In this document: one piece after another, positions 50,521-62,908 of the stretch
How the letters are laid out: each line of letters opens with the position of its first letter
How positions within the stretch are numbered: position 1 is the stretch's first letter
NCBI RefSeq assembly: GCF_014529535.1
Contig: NW_023503373.1
Coordinates: forward strand, 2,480,001 to 2,544,000
DNA: 64,000 nt
Origin: Bradysia coprophila
Taxonomy: Eukaryota > Arthropoda > Insecta > Diptera > Sciaridae
Reading direction: 5' to 3'
The notes under the pieces: model-generated
Told to the model about the DNA's origin: nothing
Seen by the model: only the letters and a program-made list of their open reading frames with translations
The model's database searches: none
Translations under genes and position numbers: made by a program

Positions 50521-52190
50521 AAAAACCCGCGCCGAAGGCAAGGGCCTCAATCGCACAGGTTGAATTTTTTTACTTTTGCCCCGAGTCGTTCATACTATTT
50601 TTTTTTATACCAACATCGAAAGTTGATACGTATCGCAAACAGCAGAACAAAATGTTGAAATATGAAGGCATTTAGCCAGAAAATTTAATTATTTAGCCAT
50701 CACAACAATAACACACACAAAAATTAACAAATAACTAACAAATCATTCAGCAACAAAAAGTATCAACTTCGTATGTTAATTTTCATGCTTCGGGGCCGAA
50801 AATGAGGGCAATTTTTCGAATTTTCTCGGGTTTCCGGCCCTCTGCATGAAATAGTTATTTACGTATCTGTTGTGGACGGTATATTTTAGGCAATTTCGCG
50901 AGTTGTAGCCCGAACGAAGTGAGGGCGACTAGCGAAAGTGCCTAAAATAAACCGTCCACAACAGATGCGTATACAACTTTTCATGCCGAGGGCCCAAATT
51001 ACGAGAAAAATTCCGTAATTTTTGCCCAAGGCATGAAAACTCACATGTGCACCTGTTTGGGACGGTTGATTTAAGGCACTTTCGCTTGTAGACCTCACTT
51101 CGTTCGGCCTACAATCCGCGAAATTGCCTAAAATCAATCGTCCAAAACAGGTACACAAATGACTATTCAATAAGAGCACTGGAGCACGCTTTATTTCAAT
51201 TTTGATCGCAGTACACTTATTGACAAGAGTAGACTATTACATTATGTAGTCGACTTTCGCATTATGTATATTGACTTTCGCTTTATGTATTCTTTCTTTC
51301 TCCCCGCTCAAACACATAACTTGTATTTTTTTACTTTCGCCCCGAATTTCGAGGGCGAAAGTATCAACTTTCGATGTTGGTATCAAAAAATTGTACATTG
51401 AATGACAAGGGGCGAAAGTAAAAAAATTCAACCGTGTGCGAGAGTTGGAGCCCGCGCCGAAGGCAAGGGCTCTAATCGCACAGGTTGAATTTTTTTACTT
51501 TTGGCCCGAGTCGTTCATACTATTTTTTTTGATACCAACATTGAAAATTGATACGTATCGCAAACATCGCAACAAAATGTTGAAATAAAAAGGCATTTAG
51601 CCAGAAAATGCGGGGGTCCAGGGGGCGGCAGCCCCCTGGTATATGAAAAATTTAATAATTTAGCCATCACAACAATAACACACACAAAAATTAAGATATA
51701 ACTAACAAATCATTCAGTAACAAAAAGTATCAACTTTGTATGCTAATTTCAATAAGAACACTGGCGCACAGTGTTTTACAATTTTGATCAAAGTATTCTG
51801 CATAATATGAGCGGATTTTGTTGACAACTCGACTCATTTCTCTCATTTTCTGTGACGTCAGTCACTTTCGCTGTTCGTTCAGTTGCGTTCGCTCTTCGTT
51901 AAGTACTTTCTCCCCGTGGGATGCATTTTTTTACTTTCGCCCCTCATATGCGGGGCGAAAGTATCATTTTTCAATGTTGGTATCAAAAAAATGACTATTT
52001 CATGTGTCGGGGCCGAAAATGAGGGAGTTTCGATATTTTTCTAAGTTTTCGACCCCTTACATGAAAAATTTTTTGAGTATCTGTTTTGGACGATTGATTT
52101 TAGGCATTTTCGCATGTAGCCCTCACTTCGTTCGGGCAAGCGAAATTGCCTAAAAACAATCGTCCAAAACAGATACACAAATAACTAATG
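50492..52190. repeat. nested direct repeats and hairpins (GGGGCGAAAGTA family)
   Basis: GTACATTGAATGACAAGGGG followed by CGAAAGTAAAAAA occurs at 50492 and 51393, and about 300 bp after each copy are similar (CCGCGCCGAAGGCAAGGGC, GAATTTTTTTACTTTTG, ATACCAACAT). Three hairpins of one type, with GTCCA(C/A)AACAG arms around CGAA(C/A)GAAGTGAGGGC-like loops, lie near 50870-50970, 51055-51155 and 52078-52175. The GGGCGAAAGTATCA...TTGGTATCA ends suggest a MITE family inserted several times. A segment near 51608-51645 has a G+C-rich GGGGGTCCAGGGGGCGGCAG word. Confidence 0.6.
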
Positions 52191-52529
52191 CTTTGTACGA
52201 GTTGACCGAAGGTACATGTCGTTGGCACCCCCACCATTTAGTGCTGCGTAAGGATTAGGCCTATCATTTAGTGCTCGTTTAGTGCTGTCGAATGAGCCCT
52301 CACTCGAGTTTGGTCTGGTACTATTCAATGTGTGCAGTCACATATCTCAAACTTTTAAACTTTTTTGATTTGTTTGAAATATGTCAGGAATTTAGTGCTT
52401 GTTCAGTATTGGCGAATAGTACCACTTATAAGACTTACCAGACTCTCCTATCAGAGAAAAACATAGTTCTAGGCCATAAATATGTCATTGGAATAGGCTG
52501 AGAGTGAATGGACTCGCAACATGTTACAC

Positions 52530-53035
52530 GTTAGGTTTATAGTTTAGTGCTCATTTAGTGCTGGCAAATGAGACCAGTCCCGAGTTTGGTGCTGTGTGTT
52601 GAGAGAAGTTATCAAACTTTTTGTTAAAAAAGCATGTCGTTTCAGGGGTTTTGGCTCGAAATTTAAAATATTTTAATTTTATATTTGCGGCTCAATAAAG
52701 TACGCATTTAGTGCTGGCGAATGAGCCTTCACTCTAGTTTGGTGCTGCCATCTGACCTGAGATATTTAATTTTTCAAGATTACGGTAAAAGTGTAACATC
52801 TCAGGTCAGGTGGCAGCACCAAACTCGAGTGAGGGCTCGCTCATTCGCAAGCACTATATGAGTACATTATCGAGCCCAAATTATAAAATTAAAATATTTT
52901 TGATTTCGAGCCAAAACTCCCAAAACAACATGCTTTTTTAACAAAATACTTGATAACTTCTCTCAACATGCAGCACCGAACTCGGGACCGGTTTCATTAG
53001 CCAGCACTAAATGAGCACTAAATTATAGGCATAGA
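52530..53035. mobile_element. foldback element with TTTAGTGCTGGC words
   Basis: The left arm (about 52530-52770) and right arm (about 52798-53035) are imperfect complements. TTGAGAGAAGTTATCAA, TTTTGTTAAAAAAGCATG, CTGACCTGAGAT and AGTTTGGTGCTG are all mirrored. Related half-arms occur outside it (about 52280-52345 and 53120-53150). No coding sequence. Confidence 0.7.
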
Positions 53036-53164
53036 TTCCAATATGTTAAGTACCCATCCTGAGTCCGATGTAAAAAGTGACATATGTCATACTTTCAAAT
53101 ACATTTTTCTCTGGTCCCTGAACAGCACCAAACTCGAGTGAGGGCAAGCACAACAAAGCGAATT

Positions 53165-53790
53165 CATTGTCAACGATAACAACTCACCATTGTGAAAATG
53201 GCGTCGAAGTGCAAATTCGTGCAACGTTTCTATATTGAATGCCGATTACTTGCGGCGAATATTTCCATATTAAGTGCGTTGCCTTTAACAAATCAATGCT
53301 AGCTGCTGTCACGAATTCCCCGAACATACATTTGTGTTGCCACAAGTGCAACGATGGCAACAGAAACATTTCATCGGCGATAAATAGCATCAACTAAGCG
53401 TTGCACCATTCGTCTTGTTCAATGTCGGAAGAATTGCTTAGATTCCTGAATGGATTACAGTTACTAATGAGTCGGGTCTTTCAGAGCGTAGGAACTACGA
53501 AGAGTGATCAGAGCCATGCTAACACACCAGGATTATCTGATCAAAGCCCAGAACGAGAAGAAAGTTTCGAGAGTGCCGATTGTCATACGTTTGTCTCTGG
53601 GTCTATCAAAGATGCCCTACAGTTGCACCATCTTCTGTCACATCACATCGAAATTGTCATCAGGACTTGAAAATTGTTGTTATTTCGAATATTGGAAAGG
53701 ACGTCAATGTAGACTATTTGGCGGACAAACTGAAGTTGGAGAACACCTAAATCTGTGTATCGCTTTTGTTGCCTAGTGCCTAGTTGACTG
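53165..53790 (+). pseudogene. decayed LINE ORF1 (PHD-finger type) remnant
   Basis: A frame through about 53270-53400 reads IKCVAFNKSM then NSPNIHLCCHKCNDG, like the zinc-finger end of insect non-LTR retrotransposon ORF1 proteins. A stop at 53398 interrupts it, the frame resumes at 53401 as SEELLRFLNGLQLLMS, and a third frame near 53680-53760 reads ISNIGKDVNVDYLADKL, like the downstream RNA-binding-type fold. The stops and shifts mark it as dead. The family call is by resemblance only. Confidence 0.45.
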
Positions 53791-54262
53791 TGGCCGACAT
53801 GAGTTTACAAATACAAAAGCATACGCACCACCGGTAAACTAACGTACCCTGTCTGTCAGCCATTTTGGACGTCTAACAGGTATACTTATACGTCCAGCAC
53901 TCTCAATTTTCCATCAGTGTGTATATACTTCAGCTAAAAAAAATGAGATGATTCGAACATTCTGATAACAGCCAGAGGTTGTATGGTTGTAATATCGTAT
54001 AAAATGTCTGTGAGAAAACTATTGTTTTCTATAAGTAATTGGAAAAACGTTAGTACTCTACAAGTTAGTTAGTTTCAATTAAGGTTTCGATTTTGAATAT
54101 TTTCATAGCAAAAGTAGTGAGTTGTCACCATCTGTGGTTTTTCTTTGTTATATATCATTTATATTACGTTGTGTTAATTCTATCAATTTTTGAATAAATA
54201 TTTCATTGGTTTTTCATCAGTAGGTAGCACCATTGTAGAATTTCCTGGTGTTCATATCGTGC

Positions 54263-54581
54263 GGGCAACATCACTAAAGGGCGTATCTCTGATATATCAG
54301 GAACTACTGAACCGATTTTGAAAAACTCTATTTACCTGAAAGACAGAACAAAGTAATGCATTTTGAGCCCGACATAAATCAATCGACATCGACTGGTTCG
54401 GAAGATAATGTAGAAAAACTGAAAAGCATCTAGAGAATACGCCGAAAAATGCCAATTTCACTAATATTTGTGTTGGGCTCAAAATTCATTACTTTTTACT
54501 GTCTTTCAGGGGAAAAAAGTTTATTAAAGTCGGTTCACTAGTTCTTGAGATATCGGAGATACGCCCTTTAGTGATGTTCCC
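54263..54581. mobile_element. MITE with GGGCAACATCACTAAAGGG ends
   Basis: The left end ACATCACTAAAGGGCGTATC mirrors the right end GATACGCCCTTTAGTGATGT. Imperfect pairing extends for about 60 bp (ATATCAGGAACTACTGAACCG against CGGTTCACTAGTTCTTGAGAT). No coding sequence. Confidence 0.8.
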
Positions 54582-54715
54582 TTCGATATATCCCAAATCC
54601 TAAATTTTCAAGATTTGACCTAAATTTGATGATGCTTTAGAGAAATGGAACATTTTAAACTGTCACGAACCTTCCTTGAAGTCATGTGACATAATTTCCT
54701 AATTAACATTAGATT

Positions 54716-55072
54716 ACACCTGGTTGCTGGTGGAAGATCTCCGAATGTGGAAAAAGAGTGTTTTTCAACCTCATTTTTTGGCCGCTAAATGTGAGCGATG
54801 CAGATGAGAGTGGGCTCGTTGGAAAGCTGAGGTCAAATACTTTTGAGGTCATGGCAGGTTTGAGAACATCCATTGATATTATGTTAAAAAAATGTACAAC
54901 AAAAATTTTCGAAATCCGTGTGAGCTTCAGACAGGTCTGGGCTGGTACTGATGACGGTTTTTGTGAACCTAACATGCTAGTTGTAACGTACATTATCTAC
55001 TAACATAAAAATCTGTTATGTGGGCAATCACCGGCACTGCAAATGAGGTATCAATGGAAAGCTTAGAACCTT
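54716..55072. repeat. truncated copy of the GstS1-intron foldback element
   Basis: It matches the left arm and part of the loop of 24845-25530: CACCTGGTTGCTGGTGGAAG, GAGAGTGGGCTCGTTGGAAA and GGTCTGGGCTGGTACTGATG, ending in GCACTGCAAATGAGGTATCA. It lies 240 bp before GST copy 6. Confidence 0.8.
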
Positions 55073-55316
55073 TGGAAGAAATCTTTTACCCTTTTCTCGA
55101 CAGAACATTTGCGTGTAAAACAAAAACTTTAAAAGTTGAATTAAACAATTATGCATCCAGTTATGTAGCTTATTAAGCAAACAACTAGTCATTTACCAAA
55201 GAAGAGACTATAGAAGATTGAAACAATTTGTCCATTACACCACACAACAACATCGAATAGCTAAGAAATTAACCAGCCAATTGTATAACAAACCTATTGT
55301 TTCAGTCAACTCCGAT

Positions 55317-56246
<930 letters not shown>

Positions 56247-56329
56247 CTCTGCATCCGCGTCCTTTCTGGAAAAAGTGGGAACACCGTTTTGTGTCCAAAT
56301 GTACCGGATTTGAGTAAAAATAATAAATG

Positions 56330-57540
56330 TTTGTGGCGGGATTATCTACTACGAGAAAACTCAATCGTTTACGAAAATTGGCACAAATTATGAGTTTTCT
56401 AGTAGTAGGCTATATACATATCATTACTTGAAGATTAACACTTCTTGACACAAAACGATGATCACATAGAATTGCAGATTGTATCCCGTAAAGCTGCTTC
56501 AAATAAAAAATCTCTTAACTCATTAAATGCTTTGAATTTGATTTTTAAAATTGTGAGCACCTCAAATAGTCAGCCGCCCTTCGGGCGACTCTTGATCGTC
56601 CAGTATGGCCTTAACCCCATAACCAGTTCTGGTCTCGCATTCCGGTTATAATTGCTAAAAAAAACAACAACTGAGTCACGGTGTGAGTGAACAGCATTAT
56701 TTTGAAAAGTGATGGACCATCGCTGCTTTTGCATGAAATCATGTGGGGATCTCCACAAGTAGTTTTGACGTAAATTGAAATATTTTACTTGGCAGTTTTT
56801 GAAAAAGTTGATATTAAAGGTTGTACCATAGCAACAGTGCGTTGGTAGTACAGTCCCTAAAAGGTATAGTGTTTTGCAGAAAGTTTTTTAATTTTAAACC
56901 TCCAGATCTGCCAGATGTGCCATCTAGAACTAACCCCTGATTACGAATCTGCTAATATTTTTTTTTTAAAGTTCGAAAACTCGGCTTTCATCACAACAGA
57001 GTAAAATAAATCAGGCAGGAGTACTTGATTTGACTAGGATCTGAATTATCTAATAGCCTTGCATTTTGGGAATAAAATTAATTCATGTCAGCGTTCATTT
57101 GAGTTCTTTTCGATACAGTGTATTAGGTCATATATTTGACGTTTCAAAAATGAACCGCTCCTGCCTGGCTCATAGAGTTATACTCTATGGCTAACACATT
57201 CGTGGTCGTTATTGCGGTCCTATATTTTTGAAAAATGATTCTGATGGAAAGATATCATCAAGCAAAATAAAATCCAGTATTTGAAAAACTCCCAAACTTT
57301 CGCGCTTTTTATCTTAATTTAAAAAATTTTGCGTTAAAGCTCTATGATTTATTTTTCGATGATGCTATTCTTCCTCAGATATGTCAAATATCTTAGACTC
57401 TGTCTGCGATTGTTCTTTTTTCTTGAATGCTACGAATACGTTTTGGCTCTAGGTATTCCTAAGGAGTGAAGTAAAATCGCCTGTCAATCATATCATCTGT
57501 CATTACTTGTGCCATTTGCTCAGCTGATAACTTATTTTTG
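56330..57540. other. no gene; small hairpin
   Basis: TACTACGAGAAAACTCA and TGAGTTTTCTAGTAGTA form a hairpin at about 56346-56408. Otherwise no gene recognised. Confidence 0.45.
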
Positions 57541-57547
57541 GTTTTAT

Positions 57548-57754
57548 CAACGCACTGCTCCTAGCATGAACATAAGAAATATTTGGAGGCTGATGAAGTC
57601 ACAGTAGGCACTGCGTTTCTTTCGTGAGGTGACTTGTTTTAGTTGTGTGAGTTCAAACACACAATACAATCAATCTTAAAGGGTAGCTCTCATCACAAAA
57701 GCCTCCAAATTCGACGTTTGTCAAAGTAGTGTTCATGCTAGGAGCAGTGCGTTG
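57548..57754. mobile_element. MITE, CAACGCACT family, 207 bp
   Basis: The ends CAACGCACTGCTCCTAGCAT and its complement are perfect inverted repeats. GTTTTAT flanks both sides (57541-57547 and 57755-57761), a 7-bp duplication as at 13301-13483. The interior has AAGAAATATTTGGAGGC, shared with 32155-32330 and 38868-39000. Confidence 0.9.
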
Positions 57755-57982
57755 GTTTTATCCAACTATCTTAAAAAACCGTTCAACGATTTTTGTTTTT
57801 GTTTTTCAGAGAATCTGGAAATTTATATCATTTTTCGGGCCCACCCTGAAGTATGTTTGGGAAAGAAAGTATCATCTTCCACTTAATCGACACCCGAGTT
57901 TCTCCTTCAGACTGTACAAAGTTTCAAAAATGAATCGACCTTCTCATTTTTTATAATTAACATTAACACAAAACTGGATCCT

Positions 57983-58699
57983 GTCAGCCCTGTCAGCTCA
58001 CTAGAACGTCATTCTACTGGATACACCAGGTCTCGCCAAATTCAGTCCGATTTGTGGCGTGTTACAACTCCAAATTCCGTCACCATTCAACACTTTAAAT
58101 CAATTGATGGTATTTTAAACGTCAAAATTCGCGTGGAAGTCCTGAAACGTTCACCTGTAATTCAATGCAAAAATTGTCAGCTATTTTTCCATTCAGCAGC
58201 CGGTTGTCATCGTAAGTACCGATGTGTTAAATGCGATAAGGACCATCCACCTTCAGCCTGCCCCCGCAACACGAACAAAAGTCTACCAGTTGTATGTTGC
58301 AACTGTCACCAAAATCATTCTGCAAATGACCTTCATCACTGTACGTTTTTCATCAAACACATCAAGCCCATCATTGATAAACGAACAAAGGAGCGGAGCG
58401 AATCAGCAACTATCCAAACCAAAACATTCAATTGCAAAGCAGCAGTCAATGCAAGCAAAACGCCTTCTGAAATTAAACGCAATGTCTCTTTCAGCAGCGT
58501 TGTTGCCAACAATCAGGTATCCGACACCAAATCCAGCGCAATTAACAATCAAAAATCCAAGAAAGGTTCAAACCAGAAGACAGCATCAGTAACAGACAAA
58601 TTATCAACCTCCGACCTTAGAAATCTACTTTGGCAGAATATGCAACTAATGTCAGCGCAACACGAACTTTTTCAAAAACTATCATGTCTGGTCGAATAG
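57983..58699 (+). CDS. LINE ORF1, gag-like zinc-knuckle protein, 5' truncated
   Basis: The frame is open from the first base of the element to TAG at 58699, with no start codon of its own, about 238 residues left. CKNCQLFFHSAAGC (CX2CX4HX4C), then CVKCDKDHPPSAC and CCNCHQNHSANDLHHC, are three zinc-knuckle-like motifs typical of Jockey/I-type gag proteins, which bind the element's RNA. The rest is Ser/Lys/Asn-rich. It overlaps ORF2 by 16 bp. The usual N-terminal part is missing, so it would not be made from its own start. Confidence 0.85.
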   Translation, partial: VSPVSSLERHSTGYTRSRQIQSDLWRVTTPNSVTIQHFKSIDGILNVKIRVEVLKRSPVIQCKNCQLFFHSAAGCHRKYRCVKCDKDHPPSACPRNTNKSLPVVCCNCHQNHSANDLHHCTFFIKHIKPIIDKRTKERSESATIQTKTFNCKAAVNASKTPSEIKRNVSFSSVVANNQVSDTKSSAINNQKSKKGSNQKTASVTDKLSTSDLRNLLWQNMQLMSAQHELFQKLSCLVE

Positions 58700-61215
58700 T
58701 GGCCTTCAATATCAATGCTCTGGGTCCACAGCACAAGCAAAAACTACTCATTCACCATCTTAACTACTACAAGCCTGCAATTGCATTTATCACAGAAACG
58801 AAGCTAAAACCGCACATTCGAGTTTCAATACCCAATTACCAAGTGTTTCGGTGCGACAGAATGGATAACGCTGGTGGTGGTACGATGGTCGTTTTAGAGA
58901 AAAGTATTAACGCCAAACAGGTTCGTGTACAATCAAATTTCTTTGAAACTTGTGTTGTCAAGTGTTTTTCCAATGGTCACCCGATCACACTCATCGCAGC
59001 TTATGTTCCAGTCGAGTGCAAAGCGAAGTATCAACACTTCAATGATTTCTTAGATCAATTCGATGGCAGTGTTATAGTTGGTGGAGATCTAAACGCTCGC
59101 CACACCCAACTTGGAGACGTCAAATGTAACACCAATGGCATCAACATCTACCCATTACACGCTTCTGGTGATTTTCGAATTATACATGCCAAATATCCAA
59201 CTTGCCACAGAGCGTCTTCCGGCTCACTGATTGATCACTTTATTGTCAGTTCAGACCTCGCCGATGTTGTTAGTCGCACAGCCGAAAACATCGTCAAATT
59301 ATCCGATCACACCGGCATTGCAATAGAAACCACCATCAGCTTCGAAGAAAGTCAATCCCAGTCGAAGTACGTTCGAAAGTTATTTGATCAAGCAGATTTC
59401 GATGCAATTAATGAGGAAATTGGCAGGAAACTCGACGAGGTTTGTATTCCCACCACGTCAAATATTCAACGAGGCGAAATCGATGCCATGATCAACTGTG
59501 TACACGAAATTTTTCAATCCGTTATAGCCAAGCATGTTCCATCGACCTCTTCACAGGCCAGCATTCGAATTTCAAGCCGGTCAATGTGTCTCCTCAAAGA
59601 GAAACGACGTTTATGCAGATTACTAAATAGGCGAGTCAACAATCAAAGAGCTCAAGAACAAGAATTAGCTCGTATACATAGCTCAATCAGTCAAATTGGA
59701 GTAATGATCAAAAACTCATTACGAGACGACTTCAGTCAATTCTATCATCGGAGACTTAAACAAGTTCGATCAAGCAAGGACGCTTTCAACGTAGTAAGAC
59801 AATTCTCGCAATACAAGAGAAAACCTGGTTTTATCGACAACATTTTTCTAGACGAAGACAAGCTTGTTTCGGTTTCAAATTCTGACGAAATTGCAAACGA
59901 ATTCGCTGCCCATTTCTTCCCAATTTCACTGCTGAACACGATTTCTAAGATATATGAAATCATCCTCAAGAGAAGAATTCGAAGACATTTTGTTTGCAAT
60001 GGTATCTGGACTAACGATCAATTTGGATTCCGTCCCAAGCGATCCGCTCTACACGCGTTAGCCCAGTTCAACGATAACGTTATGGCAGGACTAAACAATG
60101 GGAAAATTACAACAGCTGTTCTGCTTGACATCCGAGCTGCTTTCGATACAGTATGGCATAATGGACTGATACACAAATTAATGAATCTTGGGCTGTCTAT
60201 GCTACTATGCAAAATTGTGCAAAGCTTTCTGGAAAATCGTTCAATGTCGGTCAGAACGAATGGTGTGTTGTCACGTCGACAAAGAATTCCAGCTGGCGTT
60301 CCTCAGGGTAGCTGTGTTTCAGATGTGTTGTTTCTCGCTTTCATTAATGACATGCCAACTCATCCAGGTATCAACAAATCACAATTTGCAGACGACTCGC
60401 TGTTCTATCGAACACATAAGGATTGTGAGCTCGCATCGAAAACTTTCAATTCATTTCTTCGTCGTATATCCGAATATTTCAAATGCTGGAAGTTGGTTAT
60501 CTGTGAGAAGAAAAGCCAAATGCTAAATGTCATCGGTCGCTGTACGGACACCTCTCGTCAACTTAGATCCAACGCTAAGAAGATGAACATCAGTATTAAC
60601 AACAAGAAAATCGAAAACGTTGATTCTATGCGATACTTGGGACAATGGTTCTCAAAGAATGCTTCAGCAAAGTGTCACATTGATAAGGTGATCAACAAGT
60701 CTAACATTATATCGAGTAAAATACGGCACCTGCTGCGAAGCAACAAGATTTCATGCAACGTCAAAACAATGTTTTACAAATCGATAATTAGGCCTATCGT
60801 ATGCTACGCTGCACCAATTTGGGCCAATCCTTCGATCACGTCGTCAGCACAAATGGAACGAATTCGGTTGTCAGAGAGAAAAATCCTTCGATCCACCACA
60901 AATACCAAACGCGAACAAGGCAGTTTTTTGTATGCGAATAATTCCACCTTGTATCGCAAAGCGAGAACGGCTAGAGTGGACAAATTTATCACGGATCAAG
61001 CATTACATTTCATCAAACGGTGTGCTGATAGTGACGACCCTATTATCAAAAACATAGCTACGTTTCATCATGGGGTGGACCCTAAATACCTGCCGGTTGC
61101 CTTCTGGTCCAAATGGGAAACCGATGAATCTATCGGAGACAACAACCATCCGATTACGATTTTCAATAAAAGCCAACGCGGTATACCTCGTCAAGTGTAT
61201 AGTTTGAACCAGTGA
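58684..61215 (+). CDS. LINE ORF2, endonuclease-reverse transcriptase with internal deletion
   Basis: The ATG at 58684 (MSGRIVAFNINALGP) is chosen over a non-ATG extension; 843 residues. The endonuclease-exonuclease-phosphatase domain comes first: FITETKL, VGGDLNARHTQLGD near residue 136, IDHFIVSSDLA near 182 and LSDHTGI near 206. The reverse transcriptase follows: FGFRPKRSALHAL near 446, motif A LLDIRAAFDTVW near 480, motif B GVPQGSCVSDVLF near 538 and motif C FADDS near 568. The sequence jumps from NEFAAHFF to PISLLNTISKIYE at about 59918-59925. In relatives over 100 residues, including the first RT blocks, lie between these. The frame is kept, so an in-frame deletion is likely and the enzyme is probably inactive. 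Confidence 0.93.
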   Translation: MSGRIVAFNINALGPQHKQKLLIHHLNYYKPAIAFITETKLKPHIRVSIPNYQVFRCDRMDNAGGGTMVVLEKSINAKQVRVQSNFFETCVVKCFSNGHPITLIAAYVPVECKAKYQHFNDFLDQFDGSVIVGGDLNARHTQLGDVKCNTNGINIYPLHASGDFRIIHAKYPTCHRASSGSLIDHFIVSSDLADVVSRTAENIVKLSDHTGIAIETTISFEESQSQSKYVRKLFDQADFDAINEEIGRKLDEVCIPTTSNIQRGEIDAMINCVHEIFQSVIAKHVPSTSSQASIRISSRSMCLLKEKRRLCRLLNRRVNNQRAQEQELARIHSSISQIGVMIKNSLRDDFSQFYHRRLKQVRSSKDAFNVVRQFSQYKRKPGFIDNIFLDEDKLVSVSNSDEIANEFAAHFFPISLLNTISKIYEIILKRRIRRHFVCNGIWTNDQFGFRPKRSALHALAQFNDNVMAGLNNGKITTAVLLDIRAAFDTVWHNGLIHKLMNLGLSMLLCKIVQSFLENRSMSVRTNGVLSRRQRIPAGVPQGSCVSDVLFLAFINDMPTHPGINKSQFADDSLFYRTHKDCELASKTFNSFLRRISEYFKCWKLVICEKKSQMLNVIGRCTDTSRQLRSNAKKMNISINNKKIENVDSMRYLGQWFSKNASAKCHIDKVINKSNIISSKIRHLLRSNKISCNVKTMFYKSIIRPIVCYAAPIWANPSITSSAQMERIRLSERKILRSTTNTKREQGSFLYANNSTLYRKARTARVDKFITDQALHFIKRCADSDDPIIKNIATFHHGVDPKYLPVAFWSKWETDESIGDNNHPITIFNKSQRGIPRQVYSLNQ

Positions 61216-61772
61216 ATTTGGTCATTTCTCGAGCTAGTTTTGGGATCTGCGTTTCTCTGGCTAAACTTGAAATTTTCTAATGTTCTAGTTCTTCAAGTTT
61301 GCTTATTGCCGTTAAAGCCTGTCTTTTTGATTTAATTTTTGTTTCGGGAGTCCTTTGATGCCAGTTGTTTGTTTTTCTTTCACGCGCGATGCTTTGTAAT
61401 GAATTTGTCAATGTAAAGCAGTAGGATTTGTATCCGCTATTTTTGTTTTAAGATTTTCCTGTGTTTGTTCTTTTAAACAAATAAAGAAACTTTAAAAAAA
61501 AAAAAACAAAACTGGATCCTAACTTAACCTAAAACGACCAGACACGCCTTCATAACGTGAGAGATCAGGATTAGAAATATGCTCTAGGCATCTAGAGTAG
61601 AGAATGAGTAGGTTTGTACAGAAATAATTCCAATAGGATCCAATAAAACCCATAAATTTTCCACTAAAATTTGTGAATTCAGTGAATTTTCCATAATTTG
61701 CTGCTGTCCACTGTACTACTGTTATTATCTTAAGCATGCTTTATCTTCTATAAGTTTATAAACACCTGTATG

Positions 61773-61809
61773 TATATTGATCTTCTATTGACCAGAATCT
61801 AGTCAGTTG
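61773..61809 (+). promoter_or_regulatory. core promoter of the FKBP2-like gene (predicted)
   Basis: TATATT at 61773 and GTCAGTTG with initiator A at 61805, 32 nt apart, give a 24-nt 5' UTR before the ATG at 61829. The TCAGTTG word matches the GST promoters. Confidence 0.45.
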
Positions 61810-61828
61810 TTCACGTTTCAAAAACGGG

Positions 61829-62653
61829 ATGAAATATTCAATAATCGTAATTTGTTGGATAGCCTTTCTTTGTGCGAATGGCGCGAATGGAGGAAGGATT
61901 GATGTAAAACAACCGCCACAACTGAAAGTGGAAATAACGCATCAAGTGGAGTGTTACAAAAAAAGCAAATATGGAGATTTATTGCACATCCACTATAAGG
62001 TTTTAATAAATAAATTTTTTTAATGAAAATCTAACTTCCGGGCATTTTAAGGGATACTTGGCTAATGGAACTGAATTCGACAACACCTACAAACGCGGTC
62101 ATATGGTTATATTTACTATTGGAGCCAATAATGTAAGAACACGTTTCGATAAGCTACAGAGATAATTTCGTAAATATCGTAAATACTCGTAATTATGCGA
62201 GGTGAATTGAATGTGAAGTGTTTCACTGTACAGATAAGATTGAATGTTAGGTGCGCTATAGGTCATGATTTTCGTCTCGATGCACCTAATAAATAAGTAG
62301 AAGTAGAAGGAAAAGTAGAAGATGGGTAAGCTGAACACTGTGTTACCACCCACCTTCTACCTCCGTCATTTCCTTTATTGAATTTAGTCTACGATTTCTA
62401 TTATAACGCACATTTCTCAATCGATCATACAAAAATTTAAATTTACGTTGGCTCTGTTGTTTCTTCTTTAAAATAGGTCATCAAGGGCTGGGATCAAGGA
62501 CTGTTAGGAATGTGCCAAGGTGAAAAACGCCGGCTAGTTGTTCCTCCAGAACTGGCATACGGAGATGAAGGCTTTAGTACATTAGTTCCACCTGGTGAAA
62601 CGTTAACATTTGATTGTGAACTACTACACATCAACCTAAGAGACGAACTCTGA
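61829..62653 (+). CDS. FKBP2: ER peptidyl-prolyl cis-trans isomerase, FKBP2 (FKBP13) type
   Basis: The exons are 61829-61999, 62052-62132 and 62477-62653, all GT-AG and phase 0; 142 residues, the usual FKBP2 length. Residues 1-22 form a signal peptide ([17 protein letters not shown]). The FK506-binding domain has [49 protein letters not shown] and [14 protein letters not shown], which include the Y, D, F, W and Y pocket positions of the family. It ends RDEL, an ER-retrieval signal variant. It catalyses proline isomerisation during protein folding in the ER lumen. AATAAA at 62681 closes the unit. Intron 1 is only 52 bp. Confidence 0.95.
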
Positions 62654-62908
62654 AGTTGTTGTTTTTCTTATGTAAGAGTCAATAAAGTGATATCTAGCGC
62701 GGCTAGGGCGATTTTTTAATGATTTTAAAATGCACTTCTCCGTTTAATACTACTGTTACGTAAAGTGTTTTTATTGGCCAATTTTAATTGCTCAGGTAAT
62801 GTAACCTTTAAGGGCGGTACTAGACTTACCCAAGTAGAATTAACTCTTACCTTTGCTTTTGTGGATTATTTTGTTAATCTTCAAATGACTTATAATCAAG
62901 CAATTTAT

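Larger units (their letters stand above)
57983..61505 (+). mobile_element. 5'-truncated Jockey-like LINE with 15-bp target-site duplication
   Basis: ACAAAACTGGATCCT occurs at 57968-57982 and again at 61506-61520, directly flanking the element. It starts within ORF1, so the 5' end is missing. It contains ORF1 (gag-like) and ORF2 (endonuclease plus reverse transcriptase), a 3' UTR with AATAAA at about 61480, and a poly(A) tail at 61493-61505. The perfect duplication and open frames imply a fairly recent insertion. Confidence 0.95.

Noticed and set aside
55218..55316. 33-residue N-terminal extension of GST copy 6 (possible targeting peptide)
   Set aside because: A splice-acceptor-like TTTCAG sits just before the conserved ATG, and the paralogues start at the aligned Met, so it is read as UTR or intron.
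58630..58683. N-terminal extension of LINE ORF2
   Set aside because: It starts at a non-ATG codon. The ATG at 58684 overlaps the ORF1 stop and precedes the endonuclease domain.
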